Origin: Apteryx mantelli
Lineage: Eukaryota > Chordata > Aves > Apterygiformes > Apterygidae
Assembly: GCF_036417845.1 (NCBI RefSeq)
Contig: NC_089979.1
Location: forward strand, 9,787,424-9,851,423
DNA length: 64,000 nt
Reading direction: 5' to 3'
Shown here: positions 53,001 to 61,370 of the stretch, in pieces
How positions within the stretch are numbered: position 1 is the first letter of the stretch
Layout: every line of letters starts with the position of its first letter
Translations under genes and position numbers: made by a program
Notes under the pieces: generated by a model
What the model was told of the DNA's origin: nothing
The model's database searches: none
What the model saw: the letters and a program-made list of their open reading frames with translations, nothing else

Positions 53001-54204
53001 ATTTCCATTGACCGTTAAGCTATTTGTCCTCATTCTCTTTCTCTCTGATCTTACAGTCCATGCAGTCTCACTTTTCTTTCACTATGGCTTTCATTAATCA
53101 GTCTGAGTGTTTTTTATGATCTAGAGTTACAGATTTTAATCTGTTCCCTTATGCCCCTTGTCTGCTTTTAGACAGACATCTTATTGAGATATGCATGTTT
53201 GAGAAAAATGATAGACAGGTTGAAGGAGAATAAATCAAAACCAGAAGTTCTTTTATTATTATTATTACTAGAATGCCTAAATTGTTGCCAAGGAAAAAAG
53301 AAAAAAAAAAGAAGTTATAGAAAAAAAGCAGGTGAGGAGGAAATGAAAATGAATTTGCTCATGTTCTATCATTGCCACCATTGCTGAAGTTTCAAATTTC
53401 ATGTGTGCCTGTGGGGATAAATAAGCTATATGTTGATTACTCATTTTTCCATTTTTTTTATTGTTCATTGAAAACGATATTTAAGCAAATGAGATGTATA
53501 GTAATGCAAGTGGTCTTTCATAACATGTTAGCTATTGAGACTACCTACCTTGGAGAATCCCAGAGTGCTTTACAGAGCATAGTGCCAGGCTTGCAGTCCT
53601 GAGGACGTAAATAGTCCCATTAAAGTCAATTAGATCATTTTTTGCATGATTAAATATCATAACATCAAGCCATACATAAATGTTACTACTGTGGGGAGAA
53701 AGGAGGAGAGGAGTGGGGTATAAACTTTCAGGTGCATAGGAGGAATGAATTTTGCCTGGTTTCATCATTCAAAACCCTTCTAGTGACAGCATTCTTTTTA
53801 AACGGCTTTTAGTAATTCTGTGTCACTGCCAACTCATTTAGAGCTATTAAGAAAAAAAATCAAATACCAACAAAGAGTGAATACTGCACAGTTATTAATC
53901 AAGGACCAAACTGAGCCTTGTCAGAATTCAGGAAGGATCCATGAAATTCATTTGTTGGACTCCCAACTCAGCTCATCCATCCCTGGGTGGCAACAAGGGC
54001 TTTGACAGAGCGATCACCCTCCTGGCTCCCCGGGGCAGACAGCTCTGCAGAGCAGTGCTGCACCGGGTCCCTATGCTCAACAAGCTCTTGTCCACTCTTT
54101 GTAGCCTTGCACCAAGGTGCCCAGTACTTCTGAGGTTGAAATTCATAAATACTTGCAAAAAATGCACCCGCAGGCTGTTAATGAAATGTACTGCACTACT
54201 TTGC
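50063..54204. other. Intergenic; CCCAGG-rich block at 50785-51005
   Basis: No gene recognised. A GC-richer patch with reiterated CCCAGG/CCTGGG stands out at 50785-51005. T and A runs occur at about 52020-52034 and 52162-52175. Confidence 0.5.
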
Positions 54205-55065
54205 CATCACCCCTGGTGAATACGCTCACTAAATCCACAGATGACATGGAGCTGGGGTGGACCACTGACAGAGGAGGGCAGTATTCAACAGCATCTAAAC
54301 AAATTGGACATACAGGCTGGAAAAGCTATGAAGCATTTCAGCGAGGCCAAATAAAAGATGCTTCACGTAGGCGGTTGTGTGCCTACTAAGCAAGGAACAC
54401 CTTCCCAGGCCTTGAGGACAACAATCAAAGAGGTTTCAGCATGTCGTTGGTTGTGTATAAGGCAATCTTGTGATGCTGCTGTGAGGAACGCAGACATATC
54501 ACCAGAATGTGTAAACAAGACAGTAGCTTGTAAAATATAAATAAATCTTTCCACTGTAGAACTGAGTTGAGGTGTGGGCACCTCACAGCTGAAAATAAAA
54601 AGTAAATAAATAAAAATAAAAATGGCAAACAAAATCATGAAACTAGTGTACAGAATTTGAAACAAAACAAAAGAATTATCAGAGATCTAGAAAATGTGGC
54701 CTGTGAGAAAAAAGTAACAAAACTGAGGTTGTTTAGCCTAAAAAGAGAAGAGAAGGAGAGGAGAGAATGAGCACAAGAGACATTCATTAAATATGTATAG
54801 GCTGTTGCCGGGATAATCTGTTCTCCTTGTCCATGGTGGACAGGACAAGAAGTGATGTGCTTAGTGAATGCTGCAAGGAAAATTCAGGTTAGATATTAAG
54901 AAAATGATAAGAATGGAGAAGCACAGAAATAGACTGCTTGGGGAGGTACAGTACCTCCACTGCAGGAACAACAGCAAGGGTGGAGCTGGCTGTGCCACTG
55001 GGCTGGAGGATGGGCTAAGGGACTTCCCAGGGACCCCTCCAGCACTGAGATTCATTGATTATAAC
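54205..55065 (+). mobile_element. CR1 LINE, ancient 3' fragment
   Basis: An eroded CR1 in sense orientation. It begins in the RT region (CTCACTAAATCCACAGATGA corresponds to the AKFADD stretch), runs through the segment around GTTTAGCCTAAAAAGAGAAG (54731-54750), then GGATAATCTGTTCTCCTTGTCC and GGACAGGACAAGAAGT (54840-54855). It ends near the CR1 3' terminus at GAGATTCATTGATT. An A-rich simple repeat has grown inside it (54591-54622). It has many stops and is not coding. The wording resembles old CR1 types shared with turtles and crocodilians rather than recent avian subfamilies; that dating is by recognition. Confidence 0.85.
54591..54622. repeat. (AAATA)n A-rich simple repeat inside the old CR1
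   Basis: AAATAAATAAATAAAAATAAAA-like repetition lies in the middle of the 54205-55065 CR1, so it expanded after insertion. Confidence 0.85.
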
Positions 55066-55219
55066 AGCATTAGAGAACTGAGAGCTCCCTATCTTGGCAT
55101 CATCTTAGCTCTTATCTCTTTTGAATGGCTGAAATGACTGTCTCTTTAAGCTGCATTACATATTTGTCTTCTTTTTGTTTGATTTAGTATGATTTATGTT
55201 GAGAAGACTGAGCAAGATG

Positions 55220-55263
55220 TTTTTCTTTTTTTCTTTCTTTTCTTTTTTTTTCTTTTTTTTTCC
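55220..55263. repeat. T/C homopyrimidine tract
   Basis: Forty-four bases of T with occasional C, an irregular (CTTT)n. Confidence 0.9.
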
Positions 55264-55838
55264 CTATGCTGGGTAATACTAATAATAATTCTAAAATAAT
55301 TCTAATTTCTTTCACCATATTATGACTTCCTCACTTATACTAACATTTTCATCTTCAAGTGGTGTTGTGATTTCCTTGGGGTTTATAAGGGAGGATGTGT
55401 GTGTTATTATTGTGAAACTACAATTAATCTTCTCCAGGTTAGTTGTGTGTTAAAAGGCCATACTGGAGAGGACCCATCTCAGTTCACAAAAGCACCACTC
55501 ATTCGTTATCTGGGCTTTCTAGAACAAGAATTTCTTCAGCTTAGAACCCTACAAAACCTGTCTCACACACGGGACACAGACTTGGCTGGACTCCCCAAAT
55601 CCATTGTAGTGCCAATAGAGAAACAGTCCTTGAAATCCTTCCTAAATCTCCATGCCTTCCTTAAGATGCTAATAAAAGGTGAGTTTAACAATGATAGTAG
55701 GAGAGGTGTTCATGGAGGGCCACCTCCACTGAAAGTTAAGCAGCACACCTAGAATCCCAACAGGAGTCCGAGCCAAATGAGGTAGCAAAGCCTCCTGTAC
55801 CAGGCAGGGGGAGAAGTCCAACACTTAAAATGAGAACT

Positions 55839-55863
55839 ACCCTACCCTACCCTACCCTACCCT
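55839..55863. repeat. (ACCCT)5 pentanucleotide repeat, telomere-like
   Basis: Five perfect ACCCT units are followed by AACCCACCC. The unit is one A short of the vertebrate telomere repeat CCCTAA. The complementary strand has seven closely spaced GGG runs. Confidence 0.93.
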
Positions 55864-56862
55864 AACCCACCCATTACACCCAGAAGAAAACAGTCTCATC
55901 TCACCATCTTCCACTTGAAGCTGCTCACAAGCTAGGCAATTAAAAAAAAAAAAAAATCATGGGGAGAAAGTGAGTCTTAGATCTCCTTTCTGAAGTGTTA
56001 CTCAGGACTTGTAGGCACTGCCTCTCTCCACACATATCCTCACTCCTGACAGAAGGCAGCTGTATGTTTATCTCAAAAAAGCAGAAATCATTCTTTTCTT
56101 TTAAAACAGCTGCCGGCAAAGAAAACCCCTCTCCTTCTTTGCGGTAGGCTACACAGATCTTTCACTCAGTTTCAGCTGCTTCTTCTGCTGGTAGAGATTC
56201 AGCTCCAAAACTCCCTTCCTTCCAGAACAAGGCTTAGCTGCTTGAATAAGATTTATTCTGGACAAAGAAGGGATGGAGGAAGTAAATGAGGGATACCTCC
56301 TACCCCTCTTCCCCAGGCTGTGCCACCGTGCACAAAGCGTTCAGGCTCGCTGGCACAGAGCGAGCTCACAGCAGGAGTAGGGACAATTTCACCTCCAAAT
56401 GTGGGGGAGTGTGGAGAGGCTTGAACTCCAGGCTCTGCATGTGGGACAGTTTCTGTTTTTCATCCAGCGGATTTAATGTAAATGCCGGGAGGATGGGAAC
56501 CATCATACATACAAACACAGGGCACTTAGTATCACAGTCCGGGCAGCTGCAGCACCTTTCTTGGAGGGTTTGAGCTCACCCACGCAGAGGTAGAGTTGGT
56601 TCCCAAGATCCCCCCAAAGCGGGCAAGAGCTGTGATTCCCAAGCAAGGCCTGCTCGTGCCCATCAGACGGCTCTAGCTCGGGTGCCTAAGGTGGAGGGAT
56701 GCTCAACTTCAGCATCAAATCCTAGCGTGAGCAACGGCCGACTCTGCTAGGTCCTCTGAGACAGTCCCGGGCATCTGCGGAAGCAACTTCGGAAGCAACC
56801 TGGGAGAAAGCGAAGCAAAAAGCGGAGGAGGGGGGTGCTCCGGGTAAGCCGCGGTCCCCCGA

Positions 56863-56880
56863 GCCGCCGCCGCCGCCGCC
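56863..56880. repeat. (GCC)6 trinucleotide tract
   Basis: Six uninterrupted GCC units lie in the 5' part of the ADCY8 CpG island. Confidence 0.9.
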
Positions 56881-57000
56881 GGGGCTGCGGCCGCTTTAAC
56901 CGGGCAGGCGGGGTGCGGGCAGCCCCGCCGCTGTCGTGGGCATCAGCTGACCGCGCCGGGCTCTGCCTCCTCCCGGGCCGGGCCGCCCGCGGCACCACTC

Positions 57001-57027
57001 CGGCGGCGGCGGCGGCGGCGGCGGCGG
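57001..57027. repeat. (CGG)9 trinucleotide tract
   Basis: Nine uninterrupted CGG units lie about 1.1 kb upstream of the ADCY8 start codon, probably in the promoter or 5' UTR. This is the class of tract that is length-polymorphic in vertebrate promoters. Confidence 0.9.
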
Positions 57028-57132
57028 CTGGCGGCTCCGCCGTGCCGGTGCCCGGGGCAGCGCCCCGCCGCCGGCTCCCGCGGCCGCCCGCGCTGCCTGC
57101 GCGCCTGCCCCTCGCCGGCTCCCGCCCCGTCT

Positions 57133-57171
57133 TCCTCCTCCTCCTCCTCCTCCTCCTCCTCCTCCTCCTCC
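57133..57171. repeat. (TCC)n polypyrimidine tract
   Basis: About 13 pure TCC/CTC units form a homopyrimidine-homopurine run in the ADCY8 promoter region. Such mirror-repeat runs can form triplex DNA and commonly occur near TATA-less promoters. The effect here is inferred. Confidence 0.9.
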
Positions 57172-57238
57172 GCGCCACACAGCCCTGACCCGCGGAGAAG
57201 TTGGGATGCTCCCGGCGGTCTTCCCGGAGCTCTGAGTT

Positions 57239-57247
57239 TGGGGCGGG
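57239..57247 (+). promoter_or_regulatory. Sp1-type GC box in the ADCY8 upstream region
   Basis: A GGGGCGGGA sequence sits about 890 bp upstream of the ADCY8 ATG, between the TCC tract and a T-rich stretch. It matches the Sp/KLF consensus and suits a TATA-less CpG-island promoter. Function is inferred. Confidence 0.45.
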
Positions 57248-58011
57248 ATTTTTTTTTTTAGTCTTTTTTTTTCTACTCTTTCTTTCCCTCCTTTTTCATT
57301 TTCTCGCTTCCAAGCCAGCCGAGCGCCTGCGATGGACGGCAGCCCCGAGCCCCCCCCGGGCAGAGGCGCCCCGTGAGCCCGGGCTGCGCGCCCCGCGGGG
57401 CATGCCCCGCCGCCGGGGGGATGCGGGCGGGCAGCCCCCGGCCGGCGGCTCCGGCGCCGTGACCGATGATGCCGGCGACCTGGCCGCCTCTCCCCTCCCG
57501 CCCGCGCTCCGAGGGCTCCCCTTGACCGCAGCCGCGGGGATTACAGCGGCTCCCGGGCTCCAGACCTCGGAGCGGAGCCGCGGGACCCCCGGAGCCAGGA
57601 GCCGCCGGCCGTGAACGGCTCGCCGCGAGGCAGCTCCCCCCTCCCCCGCGCCTCCAGCCTCCGCGTGGGGCCGCGGATGGCCCGCCCGGCAGCGGAGCTT
57701 CGCCCGTAGATGCTCCGCTCTTCCCTCCGCCTCTCCGGACCCGAGGCTCGCCTCCCTCGCTGCTCGGCGCCCCGAGGAGGGCGCGCACCCAGCCCGCCGC
57801 CGCGCCGGCCCCGCGTCCGGCCGCCGGGGCTGCGCCGCTGCCGGGCTCCGCGGCATGCGGCTCCGCGGGGCGCCGCGGGAGCGGGCGCGGGCGCGGGGCG
57901 AGGGCCGCCTGCGCTGAGCCGGCACAGCCGCCCCGCCGAGCCCCGCGGCAGCGACACCCCGCTGCCGGCCCCGGCGACCTGCCCATAAATGTGATCCCCC
58001 ACCGCCACCCC

Positions 58012-58034
58012 GCCGCCGCCGCCGCCGCCGCCGC
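58012..58034. repeat. (GCC)n tract in the presumed ADCY8 5' UTR
   Basis: Seven to eight GCC units lie about 105 bp upstream of the start codon, almost certainly inside the 5' UTR given the distance to the ATG. Confidence 0.88.
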
Positions 58035-58138
58035 CCGCCCTTCCCCATCCCCTCCCTCGGCTCCATCCCTGCCCCCGCTCCCCTCCCCAAAGCCGGCCGC
58101 CCCCCCCGCCGGTGCGCTGCCCCCCGCCAGTCACCGCC

Positions 58139-59092
58139 ATGGAGCTCTCGGAGGTGCGGTGCCTGAGCGACAGCGATGAACTTTACACCATCAACAGGAC
58201 CCCCCCCGGCAGCGGCAGACCCCAGCGCCTGCTGTGGCAGACCGCCGTGCGCCACATCACCGAGCAGCGCTTCATCCAGGAGCACAGCAGCAGCAGCGGT
58301 GGGAGCAGCAGCGGTGGGGGCAAGGGCTTCAGCTCCGAGGAGACCTGCTGCCCCAACCACCACCCCCGCCCGCCGCATCACCACCACCGCCACCATCACC
58401 ACCACCGCCACCACCTCCGGCGACAGTCGGCCGGCAGGAGTTTGGGCGGTGAGCGCCACAACAACGGAGGCACCAAAGTCTTCCCGGAGCGCACGAGCAG
58501 CAGCGGGGACCTCAGCTTCCTGCCCCTGGACTGCGCCCCCAGCAACTCCGATTTCTTCCTCAACTGGGGCTACACCTACCGCGGGGTGATCTTCCCCACG
58601 CTCCGCAACTCCTTCAAATCCCGGGACTTGGAGCGCCTCTACCAGCGCTACTTCTTGGGCCAGCGGCGCAAATCTGAGGTGGTCATGAACATCCTGGACG
58701 TGCTGACCAAGCTGACCCTGCTGTTCCTCCACCTGACCCTGGCCTCTGCTCCCATGGACCCCATTAAGGGCATCCTCCTGGGCTTCTTCACAGGCATCGA
58801 GGTGGTGATCTGTGCCTTAGTGGTGGTCAGGAAGGACACGACCTCGTACACCTACCTGCAGTACAGTGGTGTGGTCACTTGGGTGGCCATGGCTACACAG
58901 ATCTTGGCAGCCGGTCTGGGCTGTGGCCTCCTTGGGGACGGCATTGGCTATGTGCTCTTCACACTTTTTGCAACCTACAGCATGCTCCCGCTGCCGCTCA
59001 CCTGGGCCATCCTGGCTGGGCTGGTCACCTCTGTCCTGCAGCTCGTCATGCAGCTGGTTATCCCCAGGTTGGCTGTGACTTCCCTCAACCAG
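58139..59092 (+). CDS. ADCY8: Adenylyl cyclase type 8, coding exon 1 (N-terminus and TM1-TM5; gene continues beyond the window)
   Basis: ADCY8 is a plasma-membrane enzyme that makes cAMP from ATP and is stimulated by Ca2+/calmodulin, mainly in neurons and endocrine cells. This exon encodes 318 residues. It starts at the only in-frame ATG, which has an excellent Kozak context (ACCGCCATGG). Residues 1-18 (MELSEVRC...) and 27-46 ([20 protein letters not shown]) match the family; the second is the known N-terminal calmodulin-binding amphipathic helix, with W33 and basic residues intact. Residues 74-92 are a histidine-rich tract (13 of 19 His). Residues 131-180 (CAPSNSDFF...[25 protein letters not shown]) are strongly family-like. 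Hydrophobic segments at about 181-203, 209-230, 243-265, 269-290 and 291-308 are TM1-TM5 of the first six-helix cassette. TM6 and both catalytic domains must lie in later exons. Translation leaves the family pattern exactly at CAG|GTATCG (59090-59098), so the exon ends in phase 0 after N317-Q318. Identification is by recognition of the protein, not by a search. Confidence 0.96.
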
Positions 59093-60779
59093 GTATCGTG
59101 GTGAGGAAAGGGTGGGAACCCTCCTCTTTCTCCATCATCTTGGGTGAGAGGAGGTGTGGGGTGTCCCAAGAAGTCCTCTCCCCTTTAGGTTCTCAGATGT
59201 TCAGCACCTAGAGGGGAGACCTTAAGCAAGATGCAATCTGCCCCCTCTTCCCCAGGTGCCCATCCCTCCTCCTCTCTGTGAGAGGAGCAGGGGATAGTGG
59301 CTTGACCTAGGGCTGTGGAAGGGGACATTTCCTGACCACCCCTTCCCTCTCCCCATACATTCATTTCACTGCTGTCCTTTGAAACAGCTTTCCTGGGGGA
59401 AGTGGGGAGGATGGCACATTTATCACTGCCCCTCTTTGTTACAGCAGTGGTCCATGGGATGGGATGGGAAAGACGATGCTGTCTCAATCAAGCTCTCCCA
59501 GTTCTCACCTCTCCTTTTACTTGATCATGCTTTTTAACTCTGGATCTTCTTGGGATGCTCGGAGGACTGGTGTTTTCATATGTGCAGCACAGCTAGAGCT
59601 AGGCTACAGGAAAACAGGAGCAAAGCATGATGCTCTTTCGCAAGGAAAGCAAAGCAATACCCCACTGAAATCAAGGGAAAGCTCCCCTAGGAGGTTTGAT
59701 GTGAGCTCCTAGGCTGTCTTTGGAGGGCACCCGTAAGCCTGTTTTGCTGGTGGGCAGGGGAAAAACACTGTTGTGCTGCATCCTTAGAAGTGATGTCTAG
59801 GACAGTGAGCTGTTTGCATAAGAAGTGGTGGGGCAATGGAAACAGCTTGGAGGCGCCGAGTAATATATGGGTCTGAGGAGTTAAAACCAGGACTAACATG
59901 ACTTTGCACTCACCTGGCTTCTTCTGTGCTAAAGTGAGGATGCACTGCACTCCCAGTGTCCCTGCAAGGCAAGAAACCACAGCCTTTCCAGGGCAACTTA
60001 ATCCTAGAGGTTCTTGCTGCTCCCTTTCCCCCCCAACCCCTTCCCAGACCGTCACAGCTCTGTGCTACCAATATTTCACAGCAGATTATCATCTCCATTT
60101 GGCTAGTTCCAGGGAATACAGGAGAAGGGGGTGGAGGCACTGGCAGATAATCCCCAAAGGAGGGAGGTTGCAGAGGAATGTGCTGCTGGTGTCATGTTGT
60201 TTACTTGACTGCCAAAATGTGCAGCTGGGAAGTGACTGTTCTTGCACCTGGAAGTTTTGATGATCGTCATCCTTGGGACACATCTACCTCTCTCAGACCC
60301 TGGTCTTTCGTAATCCCTGACAACCACTGACTGTCCCCTTCCCCTATATGCACATATTAGCTGTGGGATTGGCAGCGTGCCCTCGTTTCTCCGTGGCCAG
60401 TCTCCCACTGCTCTGAGGAAAGCAAACTTGTGCCTCGAGTGTTGCTGAGCCCTGTGCATGTAAGATTGGGCAGAGTCTTTTTATCCCAGCTCTTGATAAC
60501 GTGCTGATGAATGAATTGCAACCATGCTCCGTGTCCCACTGCTGTACACTGCTGGTGTTATTAGGGCTGGGTCAAAAGCCGTATGAGTTACGCTGACTTC
60601 TTGATGTACTTCTATGCCCTATCCTGGAGCTATAAGTAATGCACTGATATCTCATTACGCACAGGTTGTTTAGCCAGTCCCCTTGCACGCACGCATTTCC
60701 CACAGACATTCCTAACAAAGACATGTCCCGGGAGAAATTCCAATATCTTTATTTTGCAGCCCTGTAAGCCCTTGCCAGT

Positions 60780-61370
60780 TGTGTGAACGAACTGCCTTTG
60801 AGCGGTGCGCGGGGAGAGCTCACCAGCCAGACGATCGCCTTCACGAGCTTACCAATATGAATCTCCTTAAGAGGATGCGCAGCGCTTGCCGCGCAGCGCT
60901 GTCGATTTACACCCGCTCCCGCCCTGCCAGAACCCGCTTCGCGCCCCGCAGCGCGCCCGTGGCCTCGACCCGCCGCCCTAGGGGAGCGGCCGGCGCAGCG
61001 GAGCGCGGGGCGCGGAGCGCGGAGCTGGGCGCCGCCGCCCGGGCGCTGTCCGCCGCCGCGGTGCTGAAGGCGCTGCGCGACGCTGCGCGGCGCTGCGCGG
61101 GCCGGGGGCTCCCTCCAGCGGCCCCGGCGGGAGCCGCCGGCCCCGCTCGCTGTCGCCTCCCGCGCCCGGGAGCTGCGCATCCTTTCGGCCCGCCCTGCTT
61201 AAACCAGCGCGTCGCCACCGCCCCGCGGAAGGGCTTTGGGAGGGTCGACGGGGAGCCGGGCCGGGCGTCCATGCACTTAGGCGCTGCGCCGGGGCTGCAG
61301 TCCGGATGACATTGCCCCCGTGCTCAGGGGCCTGCAGGGAGCCAGCTGCTGCCGGGGCCGCGGAGAGGCC
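60780..61370. promoter_or_regulatory. Second CpG island, inside ADCY8 intron 1
   Basis: This is a compact block of high GC and dense CpG about 1.7 kb after the exon 1 donor, separated from the promoter island by ordinary DNA. It contains the 8-mer CGCTGCGC three times on + and twice inverted, and further TGCGCA half-sites (60875-60880, 61172-61177) resembling half NRF1 elements. On the minus strand a strong donor-like string ATTG|GTAAG (60856-60848) lies at its edge. Open frames through it (+ 60779-61309, - 61180-60749) have the Ala/Arg/Pro composition of random CpG-island translation and are not called as genes. It could be an alternative, antisense or enhancer-associated promoter. Confidence 0.6.
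61071..61100 (+). repeat. Three tandem copies of a GC-rich 10-mer (CGCTGCGCGR)
   Basis: CGCTGCGCGA, CGCTGCGCGG and CGCTGCGCGG run head to tail without a gap in the intronic CpG island. The core CGCTGCGC also occurs inverted at 60877-60884 and 60891-60898. Confidence 0.9.

Larger units (their letters stand above)
55066..56739. other. Proximal upstream region of ADCY8
   Basis: Contains the homopyrimidine tract and the telomere-like pentamer. No exon recognised; a 117-codon frame at + 55399-55752 has no known domain. Part of it may be promoter-proximal regulatory DNA. Confidence 0.5.
56740..59110 (+). promoter_or_regulatory. ADCY8: CpG island over the ADCY8 promoter, 5' UTR and exon 1
   Basis: Base composition changes abruptly at about 56740 from AT-rich to very GC- and CpG-rich, and stays so to just past the exon 1 donor. 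It contains many CCCGCC/GGGCGG-type Sp1 boxes, for example GGGGCGGG around 57239-57247, and several trinucleotide tracts. No convincing TATA box at a standard spacing is seen; the CATAAAT at 57984-57990 is the only TATA-like string near the ATG. The transcription start cannot be fixed from sequence. A GGGTAAGC donor-like string at 56842-56849 leaves open a spliced 5' UTR, but nothing else supports one. Confidence 0.85.

Noticed and set aside
53545..53630. CCCAGAGTGCTTTACAGAGC, reminiscent of a MIR/MIR3 3' part
   Set aside because: The match is too short and no upstream MIR core is visible.
53940..54204. Possible further CR1 sequence upstream of the 54205 fragment
   Set aside because: I could not align it to the CR1 RT region in any frame.
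57984..57990. CATAAAT as a TATA box for ADCY8
   Set aside because: It has a weak match and lies in a CpG-island promoter, and the following ~150 bp would leave a very short 5' UTR compared with what the composition suggests. Not called.
58112..58138. Nine-codon upstream extension of the ADCY8 frame
   Set aside because: It would start at GTG. The ATG at 58139 has an excellent Kozak context and matches the family start MELS.
57296..58732. 478-codon open frame antisense to the ADCY8 promoter and exon 1
   Set aside because: Its Arg/Gly/Ala-rich composition is what CpG-island DNA gives in any frame, and it overlaps the genuine ADCY8 exon on the other strand. Stops are rare at this GC content.
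59093..59104. Readthrough of ADCY8 to VSW-stop after Q318
   Set aside because: The family sequence stops at a CAG|GT donor. The extra residues are intron, and a product ending in TM5 without catalytic domains is implausible.
60749..61309. Open frames of 121-176 codons on both strands of the intronic CpG island
   Set aside because: They have low-information Ala/Arg/Pro composition and no domain, and both strands and several frames are open at once.
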